Source of the DNA: Akkermansiaceae bacterium
GTDB taxonomy: Bacteria > Verrucomicrobiota > Verrucomicrobiia > Verrucomicrobiales > Akkermansiaceae
Assembly (NCBI GenBank): GCA_024233115.1
Contig: JACKQB010000006.1
Coordinates: 316,388-380,387, forward strand
Length of the DNA stretch: 64,000 nt
Direction of reading: 5' to 3'
Both the position numbers and the translations under genes were made by a program. The notes under the pieces were generated by a model. That model did no database searches. It was not told where the DNA came from and was given only the letters and a program-made list of their open reading frames with translations. Shown here piece by piece: positions 18,316 to 28,300 of the stretch; position 1 is the stretch's first letter, and every line of letters starts with the position of its first letter.

Positions 18316-18457
18316 TAACCACTGATTACGCTGATTTTAAACTGATTTCATATCCTCCGCATTCAAAATGTGAATCTCCAATGCCTTCATGACTCGAATT
18401 CCTCTTCAGAGGGCATGCCCTCCAATGATCAGTCTAAAATCAGTGTAATCAGTGGTC
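18316..18457. repeat. Terminal-inverted-repeat element, MITE- or REP-like
   Basis: The arms at 18316-18348 and 18428-18457 are about 30 bp long and near-perfect reverse complements (about three mismatches), each containing ACCACTGATTAC or its complement. They enclose about 80 bp with an inner palindrome GAGGGCATGCCCTC and no ORF. The whole would fold into one long hairpin between the divergent sulfatase and GH105 genes. It is non-coding and could be a small non-autonomous mobile element. Confidence 0.6.
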
Positions 18458-18560
18458 AAATAAAGGACTCAACCCCACCTATTTCCCGGACCTAACCGCC
18501 CTGAACACCCCAATGACTCCGAAACAATCACCACGAACCAACCCACCTGTGATAAGCACC

Positions 18561-19766
18561 ATGAAACCGACCCGACCCATGCCCCTCCCGACTTGGAAAT
18601 CCGCCGCCCTGGCGATTGCCCTGATGACCGCCTCCGGCCAGGCCGAGGAAACCACCACCCCCACTAAGGAAGCTCCGGCGGCGGAAAAACCGGCGGTGGT
18701 CGATGCCGGCATCGTCGCCAAGCCGGTCAAACGCGCCGACATCATCCGCAACATGAGCGCCGTCAGCGCCTGGATGCACAAAAACCGCCAGCAGGTCAAA
18801 GGCGGACAGTTCGGCGACACCCACTGGACCGTCGCCACCTGGTATGCCGGCGAATACGCGCTCTACGATGTCACCAAATCCCCCGAACACCTCAAGCCGC
18901 TGATGGCGATGGCGGAGACCACCGAGTGGGAGCTCGGCCTGCGGGTGCTTTTTGCCGACGACCAATGTATCGCCCAGACCTACGCCGACCTCTACATGAA
19001 CGTCAAAAAGGACCCCGTGCTCATTGATCACATGCGCTACATCGCCGACTACATGATGCGCCTGCCCGGCGACCTGTCGTTGGAAAACCACCACCGGGTC
19101 AAGCTCATCGGTGAGTGGTCCTGGTGCGACTCGCTGTTCATGGCGCCGCCCGCATTCGCCAAACTCTACCAGGCGACCGGCGAGCGCAAGTATCTCGATT
19201 TCATGAATAAAAAGTGGTGGAAAACCTACGACTACCTCTACGACAAGGAGGAAAAGCTGTTCTTCCGCGACTCCTCGTATTTCGACCAAAAAGAAGCCAA
19301 CGGCAAAAAGGTCTTCTGGGGTCGGGGCAACGGCTGGACGATGGGCGGCCTGGTGCGCGTCATCGACTGCCTGCCCAAGGACTACCCGGACTACCCGCGC
19401 TACATCACGCTTTACAAAGAAATGGCGGAACGCATCGCCGGCTTGCAGCAGCCCGACGGCTTGTGGCGCGCCAGCCTGCTCGATCCGGACTCCTACCCTT
19501 CCGGCGAGACCAGCGCCTCCGGGTTCTACTGCTACGCCCTGGCCTGGGGCATCAACCACGGCCAGCTCGACAAAGCGACTTACCTGCCCAAGGTGAAAAA
19601 AGCCTGGTTCGCGCTCAACGCCGCGCTGCACCCGGACGGCCAGCTCGGCTACGCCCAACCGATCGGCCAGGACCCCAAGCACTGCTCGTTTGACGACAGC
19701 GAAGTGTATGCCGTCGGCGCCTACCTGCTGGCAGGCCGCGAGGTGCTCGGCCTGTTCGCTGAATAA
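18561..19766 (+). CDS. GH105 unsaturated uronyl (rhamnogalacturonyl) hydrolase
   Basis: A 401-residue exported enzyme from MKPTRPMPLP; the ATG at 18513 would add 16 polar residues ahead of the signal peptide. The (alpha/alpha)6 barrel signatures of GH105/GH88 are clear: WSWCDSLFMAPP with the catalytic Asp, KVFWGRGNGWTMGGL, LQQPDGLWRASLLDP and FYCYALAWGIN. These enzymes hydrate the 4,5 double bond left by a polysaccharide lyase and release 5-keto-4-deoxyuronate. That fits the PL8, heparinase and KduI genes here. A short linker rich in E, T, P and A follows the signal peptide. A second family member is fused to DUF4861 at 35640. Confidence 0.9.
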   Translation: MKPTRPMPLPTWKSAALAIALMTASGQAEETTTPTKEAPAAEKPAVVDAGIVAKPVKRADIIRNMSAVSAWMHKNRQQVKGGQFGDTHWTVATWYAGEYALYDVTKSPEHLKPLMAMAETTEWELGLRVLFADDQCIAQTYADLYMNVKKDPVLIDHMRYIADYMMRLPGDLSLENHHRVKLIGEWSWCDSLFMAPPAFAKLYQATGERKYLDFMNKKWWKTYDYLYDKEEKLFFRDSSYFDQKEANGKKVFWGRGNGWTMGGLVRVIDCLPKDYPDYPRYITLYKEMAERIAGLQQPDGLWRASLLDPDSYPSGETSASGFYCYALAWGINHGQLDKATYLPKVKKAWFALNAALHPDGQLGYAQPIGQDPKHCSFDDSEVYAVGAYLLAGREVLGLFAE

Positions 19767-19919
19767 ACCAACTTCGCATCATCCTACTATTGCACCAAAA
19801 CCTCTCAACCTCCGGAACCTGGCATCACGTGGTTAAGCCACGCTTTTCTGGAGCCTTCCCCCGAGCCGGGCGATGTCAGCCGGCTTAAACCCTAACAAAA
19901 ACCAAACCCTAATACACAT

Positions 19920-20573
19920 ATGATGAAAAACCCTAAAACGATCCTCACCGCGCTGGCACTCAGCTTGCCGCTTGGTGCCCACGCCGCGACGTTTGCGAGC
20001 TACGATGCAGGCGCCAACGCCAGTGGCAGCTACCGCCATATCGCCACGAATGAAACCTGGTTATGGGTCTACACCGCGTCAGACACCCACCCAGGCGGAA
20101 CCGAGTGGGGAGACTCGGAAGCATACGACGGCTATTCGTGGACACTGACCTTCGATCACGCGATTGACTTCAACCAACTCGGAGCCATCCTTCCCTTTGT
20201 CGATCTGGACCAGCCCGACGACTACCAGGGAACGATGACCGTATCCGGCGGCACAGCCACCACCAATACGCTCAGTATGAACTTTGTCAACGGCACCACC
20301 CCGGTTTACAACGGCGGCGACGGAACCTGGAGCGTGACCCTCTCAGGGCCCTCCAATAACAACGTCAGCACCAACCTCAATGGCTCGACCGGAACCTTCA
20401 CCTCCCTGGCCTTCACCATGGATCCGGTGGCTCCTAATAACGGTGATCTGCTTGCCATGAGGGTTTTCACACAGTCTGGCTATGAACTCGTCCCCGAGCC
20501 CTCCAGTGCCGTCCTGATGAGCCTCGGAGGTTTGGCCTTGTTGATGCCTCGCCGCAGAAAAAGCGTTGCTTAA
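19920..20573 (+). CDS. PEP-CTERM sorting-domain protein
   Basis: A 217-residue exported protein: leader MMKNPKTILTALALSLPLGA, then a beta-sandwich-like body (YSWTLTFDHAIDFNQLGAIL, GTMTVSGGTATTNTL) and the tail VPEPSSAVLMSLGGLALLMP followed by RRRK and four more residues. The tail is a slightly degenerate PEP-CTERM with a Pro before the basic cluster. It is convergent with another PEP-CTERM gene. A small AAGTGCA/TGCACTT hairpin lies between them, without a T-run. Function unknown. Confidence 0.82.
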   Translation: MMKNPKTILTALALSLPLGAHAATFASYDAGANASGSYRHIATNETWLWVYTASDTHPGGTEWGDSEAYDGYSWTLTFDHAIDFNQLGAILPFVDLDQPDDYQGTMTVSGGTATTNTLSMNFVNGTTPVYNGGDGTWSVTLSGPSNNNVSTNLNGSTGTFTSLAFTMDPVAPNNGDLLAMRVFTQSGYELVPEPSSAVLMSLGGLALLMPRRRKSVA

Positions 20574-20622
20574 AAGTGCACGCGACCAGAGTTTGCACTT
20601 ACAGTCTATTGACAGGAAAAAC

Positions 20623-21480
20623 CTACAAGCGGCGGCGGCTCAGAGCCAGGGTGATGATACCTCCGCAGAGCAACACGGCCGACGAAGGCTCCGGCACGAC
20701 GGCAAATGTTCCCGTTCCAGTGAATTCCGTTCCCCCGAGGGCAAGGTCGTTGAGTTCCGTCGCGGTGTAGGTGCCGATCGCGAGCGAGGTGCCGTTCAAG
20801 GTGCTGCCTTCTCCAAAGGTATACGTTTTTCCAGCATTGAGATGAAAGATCCCGTCGTCCCCCGTGAAGACATAGTCGGCCGCGTATAAATTGTTGGCGA
20901 TGTTCAAGGTCCCCTGGGCCATCAGGATGTTGCCGGCCCAGGTATTGGCAGCGTTAACGATATTCACAGTGGACCCCACCGCATCGGTTGAACCCACACC
21001 CACCCTGATCGTACCTGCACCGCTCAGCAGAGTGGTCAGGGTCAGGACGCGGGTGTCTGAGTTGCCGTTGAAAAAATTCACCTGCACCCCGTCGGCGATG
21101 TCCATGGTTCCGGCCAGGGATTTGCTCCCGCCTGAAGACAGACCGACGCTGGCATTGCCAGTGAAACTCAGGTTGTTGATGGTGGTTGTTGTGCCATCCC
21201 CTGCAACAATACCCAGCGAGCCAGTACTAAATGTCAGGGAATCCCCGCCGAATGTGTCGCCTGGGCTACCCGTCGGCGTGCGCAGTGAATAATTCGATGA
21301 CACCAGATAGTCTCCCCCCGAGTGAGGTGCCAGTCCATCACTCCAATATCCCGAATTGTTCCAGCCCACGCCCCCGGGCATGGAGGCCGTCAAGGTCACG
21401 GCCGCATGTAACCCGGTGGTGAGCAGGGAGGTCATCAGGACAAGGGCGAGTTTGGTTTTGCTGTTGGAAATTGTCTTCAT
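20623..21480 (-). CDS. PEP-CTERM protein with autotransporter-like beta-helix repeats
   Basis: A 285-residue protein, with the start placed at MKTISNSKTKL because it gives a proper signal peptide (LTTGLHAAVT); the longer in-frame ORF is non-specific. The body has the pattern of autotransporter-associated beta strands (TTINNLSFTGNASVG, LLSGAGTIRVG, NIVNAANTWAGNILMAQGTL, LNIANNLYAADYVF). The tail VPEPSSAVLLCGGIITLALS plus RRRL is a PEP-CTERM variant. It is probably a surface beta-helix protein; no barrel domain is present. Confidence 0.82.
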   Translation of the reverse strand: MKTISNSKTKLALVLMTSLLTTGLHAAVTLTASMPGGVGWNNSGYWSDGLAPHSGGDYLVSSNYSLRTPTGSPGDTFGGDSLTFSTGSLGIVAGDGTTTTINNLSFTGNASVGLSSGGSKSLAGTMDIADGVQVNFFNGNSDTRVLTLTTLLSGAGTIRVGVGSTDAVGSTVNIVNAANTWAGNILMAQGTLNIANNLYAADYVFTGDDGIFHLNAGKTYTFGEGSTLNGTSLAIGTYTATELNDLALGGTEFTGTGTFAVVPEPSSAVLLCGGIITLALSRRRL

Positions 21481-21703
21481 GGAGGTATAATGAACGTCGG
21501 TTAAATCGTTGGAGGGGAATCTCAAGTTGCATCCTTGGGATGCCCCACGGGGGACTCCATTACAATTATAAAGACAAACCCTGTCAAAAACAAATGCGGC
21601 AAAAAACGCACCCCTAAGCCCGTATGGCCCTAAAAGAACGAAAGGTGCCGCTTGCTCCGGCGTAATCAACTGCGGCACCCTCGAGACCCCTAACATTCAC
21701 ATC

Positions 21704-22972
21704 ATGATCAAATCGAACTCCACTCTGTTACTCCCTTGTTTTTCCCTTTTGTTAGGAACCCTGCATTCAGGAGCCGCCACTCCGGACCCGCTTGTCCAAT
21801 GGCATGAAGCGGCCGATCTCAACGGCGCGGAGAAACTGCTCTCCTATCATTCCAAGGTGACCGATGCGCAGCAAGGCAAGGTGCTTCAGATCAGCGCGGA
21901 ACCTGTTACAAAAATAAGTAAAAAATCGACCACCTGGCTGAAGGCGTTCACCCGCTTGCCCGTCACCGCACCACCGGAGGGAAGCGCCGGGATTTCGTTC
22001 GAATACAAAGGCAACGGCAGCCCCTATTTTGCCAGTGTGATGGTGGGCAGGGACGACAACCTGTTTCTCGGCTACGAGGTGACGTTCCCGCTCGACTCCA
22101 CCGAGTGGCGCAGCATGACCGTGCCCTGGTCGGATTTCGTCAACAACTCGCTGCCTTGGGACAAACAGGCGCGACTCTCCATGAAGGATTTCGCCATCAC
22201 CCCGGAGGAGGTCAAGTGGGTCGGGTTCGGTCGCGGCAACTGCTTCCACAATTTCTACACACCGAACTTCGGGTTTTCGATACGCAACATCCGCGCGGTC
22301 AGCTCGCTGCCCCAACAAACGGCAGCCTCCTACTCCAAAGGCCTCAACCACGTCACCGGCCTGATCCAACAGAAGCAGCCGGTCAAGATCCTCCTGCTGG
22401 GCGACTCGATCACCGACTTTGGAAAAAACCGTTCCTACGGCTGGCACTTCGCCCAATTTCTCCAGAAAAAACGCAGGCTGCCTGCCTGCCCGGTGGCGAA
22501 CACCGGCGTCGCCGGGCACTCCGTGCGCGCCGGTTCGATTGTCCTGCCGCGTTCGCTGCGTGCCATGCCGCAGCCGGACCTGGTCTGCATCATGTACGGA
22601 GCCAACGACTGCAAGGCGGTGACCCACGGCTTCGATGAGGCTGTGTTCGCAAAAAACCTCGGCCACATGATCGACCGCGTGCGCGCCGCCACCGGTGGCA
22701 AAGCCGACATCGTGCTGCTCAACGGAGTGCCGCGTTTGAATAAAAAGGGCGGCACCACCACCGGCGAGGTCGAAAAAATCGTCGGTGCCTTCAATACCGT
22801 GGCCAAGGAAAAAGAGGTCGCTCTGTGCGACACCTTCACCGCCTACCTCGCCCTCACCCCCGACCAGAAACAAGCCTACTACCGCGACACCGTGCACCAG
22901 AACCAGACCGGCCTCACCGCCATCGGCGAGATGCTCTTCAAGTTCATCGACAGCACCGTGCCGCGCGACTAA
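21704..22972 (+). CDS. Secreted SGNH/GDSL-type esterase with N-terminal carbohydrate-binding-like domain
   Basis: A 422-residue protein with a signal peptide (cleavage near SGAATPD). Residues 30-200 form a beta-rich domain (GISFEYKGNGSPYFASVMVG) like CBM11-type ligand-binding modules. The C-terminal half is an SGNH hydrolase: block I ILLLGDSITDFG, block III MYGANDCK, block V DTVHQNQTG with the Asp-x-x-His pair. Such enzymes often remove acetyl groups from pectic or other polysaccharides, which fits the GH105/lyase setting. Deacetylation is inference. Confidence 0.85.
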   Translation: MIKSNSTLLLPCFSLLLGTLHSGAATPDPLVQWHEAADLNGAEKLLSYHSKVTDAQQGKVLQISAEPVTKISKKSTTWLKAFTRLPVTAPPEGSAGISFEYKGNGSPYFASVMVGRDDNLFLGYEVTFPLDSTEWRSMTVPWSDFVNNSLPWDKQARLSMKDFAITPEEVKWVGFGRGNCFHNFYTPNFGFSIRNIRAVSSLPQQTAASYSKGLNHVTGLIQQKQPVKILLLGDSITDFGKNRSYGWHFAQFLQKKRRLPACPVANTGVAGHSVRAGSIVLPRSLRAMPQPDLVCIMYGANDCKAVTHGFDEAVFAKNLGHMIDRVRAATGGKADIVLLNGVPRLNKKGGTTTGEVEKIVGAFNTVAKEKEVALCDTFTAYLALTPDQKQAYYRDTVHQNQTGLTAIGEMLFKFIDSTVPRD

Positions 22973-23067
22973 AGACGGAGCCACCCAAAGGGAGCCAACC
23001 TTTGGTAAATGTCAGGCGACAACACTTAAGCTCTGCGGCGGCCAGCGAGGAAGAGCCCCCTTGCATT

Positions 23068-23315
23068 TTATCCAACCGCTTTCTTCATCTCCTCGAAGAC
23101 TTCGGGATGCGCTTCATTTTGGCACCACTGTTTAATCGACTTCCAATCGATTTTTTTAGATTGCCGAAGGCATACGAGGACAGCTTGATCAAAGTAATCG
23201 CGTGATTTCCAGCTCCACCGACAAGAACGGATTCGATGCCGTTTTTCTCCAGGTGAAAGGCGACGTATTTCCAGAGCTCTTCCTCGGTGCAGCTTTTCCA
23301 TGGTGGGGGTTTCAT
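23068..23315 (-). pseudogene. Remnant of a DUF6036-like nucleotidyltransferase
   Basis: Two overlapping frames carry the two ends of one protein. The first, from 23315, begins MKPPPWKSCTEEELW and runs to IESVLVGGAG, the start of a nucleotidyltransferase domain. The second frame then gives YFDQAVLVCLRQSKKIDWKS and ends HPEVFEEMKKAVG, a typical C-terminus of the same family. The central ~100 residues, including the catalytic Asp residues, are missing and the frame is shifted, so the gene has suffered an internal deletion. The intact HTH partner is divergent at 23381. Confidence 0.6.
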
Positions 23316-23352
23316 GATCGGGCGCTCAGTTAAGACTTGATAAAGCATTCAT

Positions 23353-23373
23353 ATGACTGTATATACAAGTCAT
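23353..23373. promoter_or_regulatory. Palindromic operator candidate of the HTH gene
   Basis: ATGACTGTATATACAAGTCAT is an almost perfect 21-bp dyad (ATGACT and AGTCAT with a TATATA centre). It lies between the nucleotidyltransferase remnant and the HTH gene start at 23381, only 8 bp upstream, a position that fits autorepression. Confidence 0.5.
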
Positions 23374-23380
23374 CATTTAA

Positions 23381-23722
23381 ATGAAGACTGTGTTACAAGA
23401 TCTCTTTGGAAGCCGCTCGGCTGAGGGGGTCCTTATGTATTTGTATCATTATGGCGAGGGCTATGGAAGAGGCATTGCCTCAGACTTGGAATTATCCTTG
23501 GAGTCGGTACAGCGACAACTTGACAAGCTGGAGCGTGTTCGTGTTCTGGTGACTCGTAAGCTGGGTAGAACGCTCGTCTTTTCATGGAATGAAAAATCAA
23601 AGACAGCTCGAAAGGTCAAAGATCTGGTTGCGACCGTTTACGAGGGGATTCCTTTGGAAAGAAGGGCAGAGATTTTTTCTGCTCGAAGACGCCCCAGATC
23701 GAAGGACAAGCCGGTTTTGTAA
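23381..23722 (+). CDS. Small winged-helix DNA-binding protein, partner of the lost nucleotidyltransferase
   Basis: A 113-residue protein. MKTVLQDLFGSRSAEGVLMY opens a winged helix, RGIASDLELSLESVQRQLDK is the recognition region and GRTLVFSWN the wing. A basic C-terminus (SARRRPRSKDKPVL) follows. Proteins of this type are commonly encoded next to DUF6036-like nucleotidyltransferases, and the remains of one lie on the other strand. It is probably a repressor of that cassette. The segment is less GC-rich than its surroundings, which agrees with acquisition by transfer. Confidence 0.7.
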   Translation: MKTVLQDLFGSRSAEGVLMYLYHYGEGYGRGIASDLELSLESVQRQLDKLERVRVLVTRKLGRTLVFSWNEKSKTARKVKDLVATVYEGIPLERRAEIFSARRRPRSKDKPVL

Positions 23723-23807
23723 ATTCTTTGGGCTCTGCGTAAGCAGTGGTCATATGCTTCCATCACTCGATGCCCTCCAGCTTGATCGCCGCGTTGCTGC
23801 AAGCGGG

Positions 23808-25340
23808 TCATTTCGCCTTTTTGGCGCACTGGTCGAGGTAGAGGGAGGCGGGGGTGATGTCGCCCTGGTTGAGTTTCTCGGTGTAGATCCAGTCGTTGAC
23901 TACGTCCTTGGTGCTGCCGCCGACGTGTAGCAGGCCGTCCTCGCAGCGCACGCCGACGACGATGCTGCCGGGGATGCCTTTGTGGGCGTTGCTATCGATT
24001 TTTCCTCCGCGCTCCTTGAGCAAGGAGCTGTCATTGGTGTAGCCGCTGAACAGCAGGTGGCTGGGGTTCAGCGATTTGCCGCAGTTGATGTTCCAGAAGA
24101 TGTTGTAGTTGCCGCTGTGAGGGGAGCAGGCGCCGTCGCCTGTGATGCGGGCGCCGTCGATCTGCTCGAAGAGGTTGTTCATGGCAAAGCCGTCGCCGGA
24201 GGCTAACAGGATGTTGCCGCCCTGGTCGAAGGTGATTTTGCGGAAGACATTGCCGTGGGCGCTGCCCATGAGCCCGACGCCTTTCTTGGCGGTCACGGAG
24301 TAGTGGATGTTCTGCACCAGGCAGTCCCAGCTGCGGTTCAGGCGCACGGTGCCCTCGAGTGCTTGGTCGCCGGAGATTTCGATCTGGTTGATGGTGCCGT
24401 TTTTGACGTCGCGCATCGAGATCGCGTTACAGAAATTGTGCACCACCAAGTTTTCTAACACAATATCGGCGGCATCGTAAACGCTGATGCCGTAGGCGAT
24501 GGGTTTGCGCCCCTTGAATTGCAGTTTCAGCCGGTTGAAATGGACTCCTTTCAGCATGTCGGTGCGCATACGGAAGTTCGACAACCAGGTGGGGCCGTCC
24601 CAGGGGATCGGCATCGCCGGGGAGAAGCGGAAACCCATACCCGGACCAAAGACCTCGGTGACGGTGACCGCGCGGCGATAGGGGGTGTAGGCGCTGAACA
24701 ACCTGTGCTCACGGGTGACCACGTCCTCTTGCTGGGTGGGTTCGGTGAGCAGGTAACTGAGTTTGCCACCGGTGTTGATGCCATACAGATCGAGGATATC
24801 GCCGACCTTGAACTCCACCTTGGGTGAGGTCGGTTTGATTTTGCTGCCATGCCTCAGCACGCCGGTGGTGAGTGTGTGCATGGTTTTGGTGTTGGCGTTC
24901 AGTTTGCCGATTCTGAACAGGGGGGTGCTGTAACCGATGTCGGCGGAGGAGTTTAAGACGATCACCGTGTCTCCGGCACCCTGCACGCGGAGGTTTCCGG
25001 TCTGGACCAGCAGGCTTTGGCTGACCAGGTATTCGCCGTTCTCGAACAGCAGCTCACCGCCCTGGTTGGCCTCGATGGCATCGAATGCCTTTTGCAGCGC
25101 CTCGCTGTCGTCCTTGTCGTCGTTGGGCAACGCGCCGAAGTCCTTGGCGTGGAATTTTTTCAAATCCGCGGGCAGCTTTGTCTGGTTTCCGGCATGGGAA
25201 AAATCGACGATGCGCGACTGCTTAGGTTTCTGGTAGTAGTGGCTGAGGATGTCCGGCACCGTGGGTGCTTTGGTCGGGGGCTGTTCCTGGGCAAGGCAGA
25301 CGCCGGCGGCCAGCAGCGTGGTGATGAGTGAGTGTTTCAC
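23808..25340 (-). CDS. Secreted right-handed beta-helix protein, pectate lyase_3 superfamily
   Basis: A 510-residue protein with signal peptide MKHSLITTLLAAGVCLAQEQ. Its KDFGALPNDDKDDSEALQKA motif is the standard entry of the Pectate_lyase_3/GH28-like N-terminal domain, followed by beta-helix coils (GGELLFENGEYLVSQSLLVQ, LRVQGAGDTVIVLNSSADIG, IVLENLVVHNFCNAISMRDV). The catalytic residues cannot be named from this. It starts 3 bp after the stop of the heparinase II/III-like gene, so the two are surely co-transcribed. A lyase or hydrolase on a uronic-acid polymer is the likely role. Confidence 0.75.
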   Translation of the reverse strand: MKHSLITTLLAAGVCLAQEQPPTKAPTVPDILSHYYQKPKQSRIVDFSHAGNQTKLPADLKKFHAKDFGALPNDDKDDSEALQKAFDAIEANQGGELLFENGEYLVSQSLLVQTGNLRVQGAGDTVIVLNSSADIGYSTPLFRIGKLNANTKTMHTLTTGVLRHGSKIKPTSPKVEFKVGDILDLYGINTGGKLSYLLTEPTQQEDVVTREHRLFSAYTPYRRAVTVTEVFGPGMGFRFSPAMPIPWDGPTWLSNFRMRTDMLKGVHFNRLKLQFKGRKPIAYGISVYDAADIVLENLVVHNFCNAISMRDVKNGTINQIEISGDQALEGTVRLNRSWDCLVQNIHYSVTAKKGVGLMGSAHGNVFRKITFDQGGNILLASGDGFAMNNLFEQIDGARITGDGACSPHSGNYNIFWNINCGKSLNPSHLLFSGYTNDSSLLKERGGKIDSNAHKGIPGSIVVGVRCEDGLLHVGGSTKDVVNDWIYTEKLNQGDITPASLYLDQCAKKAK

Positions 25341-25343
25341 GGA

Positions 25344-28300
25344 TTATTTCGGTTGTGGTTCGGTGGCCGGGGTGATTTCGAGCTGGTGACGACCGGCGGG
25401 GATGCTCAGCACGGTGTGGTCGCCGCCGTCGGTCACCTCGATGCCGCCGACCGCCCGGATGTTCAGTTGGGCCGGGATGGTGAGCACCGCCTGGGCGGTG
25501 GTATGGATGATCAGGTGGTTGTTATCGCGTCGGCATGAAAAATGCCCGGGCATCCGGACCGCGTCATTTTTCTGGATGGAATAGAGCATGAGGGGATCGC
25601 CCGGCTGCACGGTTTCGGGCAGCTTGTCCTTCAGGTAGATTCCGTGGGTGACCCACTCGGCGGAGCCGCCGGACTTGGCACCGGTCTGCACCGTGCGGAA
25701 ATCCTGCCTGGGGAAATAGACCAACCTGCCGAGGCCGTCCTGGCCGGTGGGTTTGAAGCGTTCGCAGGAATCGAAGTGGACAAACTTGCGGTGGTTTTCC
25801 AGCCGGTTGACCCGCAGGGCGGCGAGGATGAACGGTGGGTTGCCCTGGAGATCGATCCGGTAGTGGTGGTCGCCGAGTGCGGTCACCTTTTCAATCTGGT
25901 AGTTCGACTGGTGGGTGGGGTTTTGTTGGTGGCCTACAAAAACGATGCCACCGGCATAAGTGCGCGGCGCGGCGAGCAGTGCCGAGCTCTTGACGATCAA
26001 GGCGCTTTGCCCCGGTGTGCCGGTGATGTCCCCCTGCACCCCCACCAGAGTCAGCTCGGGTTCCGGTGCCATTTCCAGCGACCATCCGGCGGCGGAAAAG
26101 GACGTGCCCTGATAGAGGGTCAGCTCCATCTCCGCGGGAGAGAGTTTGCCGAGACGCCCCTGCATGTGCAGCGCCGCCTTGTTGTTCTCAAAACGGTCCT
26201 CGCCAGGGTTGGTGATCAGGTAAACGGGATTCTTCGCGGCGTCCTTGAGAATCACCGCCGAGCGATCGGTGAGTGCCGGGTTGTCGTCGGCCACATAGTC
26301 CACGCTGGAGAGCACGGCGCCCTGGGCTTTTTTAAACGGTTCGAGGATATTGATGAAGGTGCTGCTGAGGGTGCCGTCGCCTTGTTTCTGACGGTGCTGG
26401 GTCAGGTGGTCGAGCGCCTCTTGGTAACACACCAGTTTGTTGGTGTAGGGGCCCGGACCGACCACCACACCCGGCCAGGGGATGCGCGCGCCGAGGTTTT
26501 TCTCGTTGGCAGGTGAGCCGTTGGTCTTGGCCCACATGCGCAGCTCGATGGGCTCGCGCAGGAAGGGCTCAGGCTCGCGGTCGTAGATGTAGCGTTTCGG
26601 GTCCACCGTCCATTGCATCGACCACGCTTGTTGTGGTTTGGGCTGCCAGGAGCGGATTTGGGTCACCTGCTCGGAATCGTGGCCATAGACATTGGGATCG
26701 ACCTCATTTTTCATTTCGGCGATCAGCTTGAAGGTGTTTCTGCGGGCGATCTTACCGCTTTCCGCACCTGGTTTCGGCTGGGCGTGGGCGTTGAAATACT
26801 CCAGCAGGTTGGGCTCCGGCTCGGGTTTCGCCTTGCCCAGGCTGGACGTGCCAGGCTCGCCGGCGACGTGCCAGTAGACATCATGGCGATCGCCACCCAC
26901 GAGGCGGTAAACACTCATCAGCACCGAACGGCCGCCGGGCATGCCGACCGAGACCAGCTGGCGGTCGTGACAACTGATCTGGCCGTCGAATTTTTCGAAA
27001 TTCTCCTTTGGCAGCTCCACCTGGACCAGGCGCAGCGAGGGGTCCTCCGCCGAGGCGTAGTAGGCGTGCATGCGGGTGTTCGGGTCATCGCCCTGATTGC
27101 CGTTGATGGTGGCGGTGTTGTGGGCCTCAAGGGACGCCTGGAACCAGGGTCGCTGCGGTTTCAGCTTGAACGGGGTCTCGGGAAATCCGGGCTGGCTGTA
27201 ATCCGCCGTCATGCCGCGCGCGGCGTATCCGAGCTCGGGCAGCAGGCTGACGCCCTCGTAGAACAACTGGAGGTTCAGTCGGCTGCCCTGGGTGTGCAGG
27301 GTGGAGCTGCGGAAATCCATGATCGACTCCATGCGGTCGCCCGGTTTGCCGGAGCGCAGGCAGGCAACACCGCGCGACGGCTGGAGCTGGGAGACCGGCA
27401 GTTTTCCGTAGGCGGGTTGTTCGTACGGCTTGAAAACCGTCGAGCGGAAAAACCCGAGGTGGGCGTCGCCGCTTTGGTTTTCAATGCCCCAGAGGGTGCG
27501 GATCGGGTAGCTGCCTTGGCGGATGATTTCATGCAGCAGCGGGCGCTGCGCGGCGAACTCCGCCACCACCTTGTCGCCGAAGCGTTCCTTCATGCCGTCG
27601 AGCAACATCCAGTCGAGCATACCGGCGTAATGGGACGAGCCCTCGACCGAAGCCCCGTCGTCGTAATAGTGGTTGGTGAGATAGTCGAAATAGACGTGTT
27701 GCAAGTTCTCAAACAGCACCTGGTCCTGGCTGGCGATGGCGATGGACAGGCTGTCCGGCAGGGTGTAGCCGAGGAAATTTCCGCGTCGTTGGGCGGCGTG
27801 GCGGACGAAGCAGAACAGGTCACGCAGCGCGGACTCCACCTGCTTCCGGGATGCTTCATCGAGGTCGGCGGCGACCGCGCCGTAGGCTTCGGCGAGCAGC
27901 GCCATCAAACCGCGTTCGTTGGGAAACATCCTCCAGATCGACAGGCTGGATTCCTCCAGCGACAGCAGTTCGCCGTCCTTAAAATGTTTCAGCAATGCGG
28001 CGGACTCCTGCTTGCTCAGCGGGCCGGACTCCGGCTTCCAGCGCGTGCCGCGCGGGGGTACCAGGGACGTTGGAAAATCACTGCTTTCGGCCGGTTGGTA
28101 GTGGCGGAAGTTGACACACCACGGTTGATTGGCGAGGCGGGCGGGCAGTGCCTTGACCAGCTCGACCAGCATCGCGCGCGCCTTCGGGTCTTGCTTTCCG
28201 ACGGCAGTATAAATCAGAAAACCGAGATTTTTTTGCAGGAATTCCGCCTGGGCCGCCGCCATTTCCTGACCTGGATGGAACCATTCGCTGGCGTCCTCCG

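Noticed and set aside
18528..19682. 384-codon minus-strand frame opposite the GH105 gene
   Set aside because: The plus-strand protein has clear GH105 motifs; the antisense frame is compositional.
21767..22984. 405-codon minus-strand frame opposite the SGNH esterase gene
   Set aside because: The plus-strand frame holds all SGNH blocks and a signal peptide; the antisense frame has no motif.
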